DNA of 38,409 bases from a virus, in IMG/VR virus record IMGVR_UViG_3300038307_000159, positions 1-38,409 of that record. One strand, 5' to 3'. The notes under the pieces are model-generated. The model did no database searches, was not told where the DNA came from, and saw nothing but the letters and a program-made list of their open reading frames with translations. Positions within the stretch are counted from its first letter, which is position 1. Each line of letters begins with the position of its first letter. Below, piece by piece: positions 38,259 to 38,409 of this stretch. The position numbers and the translations under genes were made by a program.

Positions 38259-38290
38259 TTTTTCTTTTTTCTTTTAGATTTATAAGCCAT
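38255..38290 (-). CDS. possible 11-aa leader peptide
   Basis: MAYKSKRKKKK ends in TGA overlapping the next ATG, and starts a few bases after the predicted transcription start. It may only couple translation of the 64-aa gene. Confidence 0.35.
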   Translation of the reverse strand: MAYKSKRKKKK

Positions 38291-38300
38291 AGTTCTCTCA

Positions 38301-38329
38301 ATTATATTATTATCCCTTACTTATGTCAA
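38301..38329 (-). promoter_or_regulatory. sigma70-type promoter for the terminase/late unit
   Basis: The minus strand reads TTGACA (38329-38324), a 17-base spacer and TATAAT (38306-38301): full consensus. The start is predicted near 38294. It begins the long leftward late unit. Confidence 0.85.
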
Positions 38330-38387
38330 GCCCTTATTTAATCCTTCCTGTGGGGGTGGTAGGTTAGTTTCTAAAAAGTCTCATATC

Positions 38388-38409
38388 ATGCCAAGAAAAC
38401 CATTTATGG
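38388..38409 (+). CDS. start of a possible rightward gene, cut by window edge
   Basis: An ATG at 38388 opens a frame reading MPRKPFM, then the window ends. It would diverge from the terminase unit. Too short to assess. Confidence 0.3.

Overview
This window looks like most of the genome of a tailed, short-tailed (podovirus-type) double-stranded DNA phage with low GC. Clear markers are small and large terminase subunits, a portal, a scaffold, an HK97-fold-type capsid protein, a stubby-tail adaptor and nozzle, fibres and a lysis module. All three stop codons are used and code 11 reads cleanly. Several virion-region proteins carry phrases such as YDLGTSTQKWRNIY and VPYGGTGSTTL, which I associate with Parcubacteria/Patescibacteria (CPR) and their phages. 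A CPR host is therefore a reasonable inference but is not proven. No DNA polymerase, helicase or integrase is visible, so the genome either continues outside the window or relies on the host.

Layout. (1) Positions 1-10180, minus strand: an accessory and early block with four DNA methyltransferases (MT-A70, an NPPY type, a broken DLPY type and a C5 cytosine type), several HNH homing endonucleases, a VRR-NUC nuclease, a tRNA-like gene, a duplicated 95-aa gene and a replication-initiator-like gene with an unusual leader. (2) Positions 10341-14612, plus strand: a ribbon-helix-helix regulator, an HNH nuclease, an OB-fold ssDNA-binding-like protein, a NinB-like protein, many tiny membrane proteins and two candidate structured RNAs. 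It ends at a bidirectional terminator (14617-14660). (3) Positions 38290-14883, minus strand: a long late transcription unit, in order terS, terL, portal, scaffold, capsid, adaptor, fibre-like protein, nozzle, two large internal/ejection-type proteins, collagen-like and 1120-aa fibre proteins, glycosyltransferase, HNH, repeat protein, XhlA-like coiled coil, M23 peptidase and holin-like protein. Near-consensus sigma70 promoters lie before the terminase block (38301-38329) and before portal (35763-35791).

The main surprises are regulatory and architectural. Long inverted repeats occur in leaders and intergenic gaps, and in several the G-U wobble pattern indicates which strand is transcribed. 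Two of them begin at a predicted transcription start. One leader has two interleaved, mutually exclusive stems. Nearly all starts lack a Shine-Dalgarno sequence, yet five consecutive small genes (13976-14612) have strong ones. A methyltransferase gene is broken at its catalytic DLPY codons next to an HNH gene. Four proteins of the virion block carry N-terminal membrane or signal segments.
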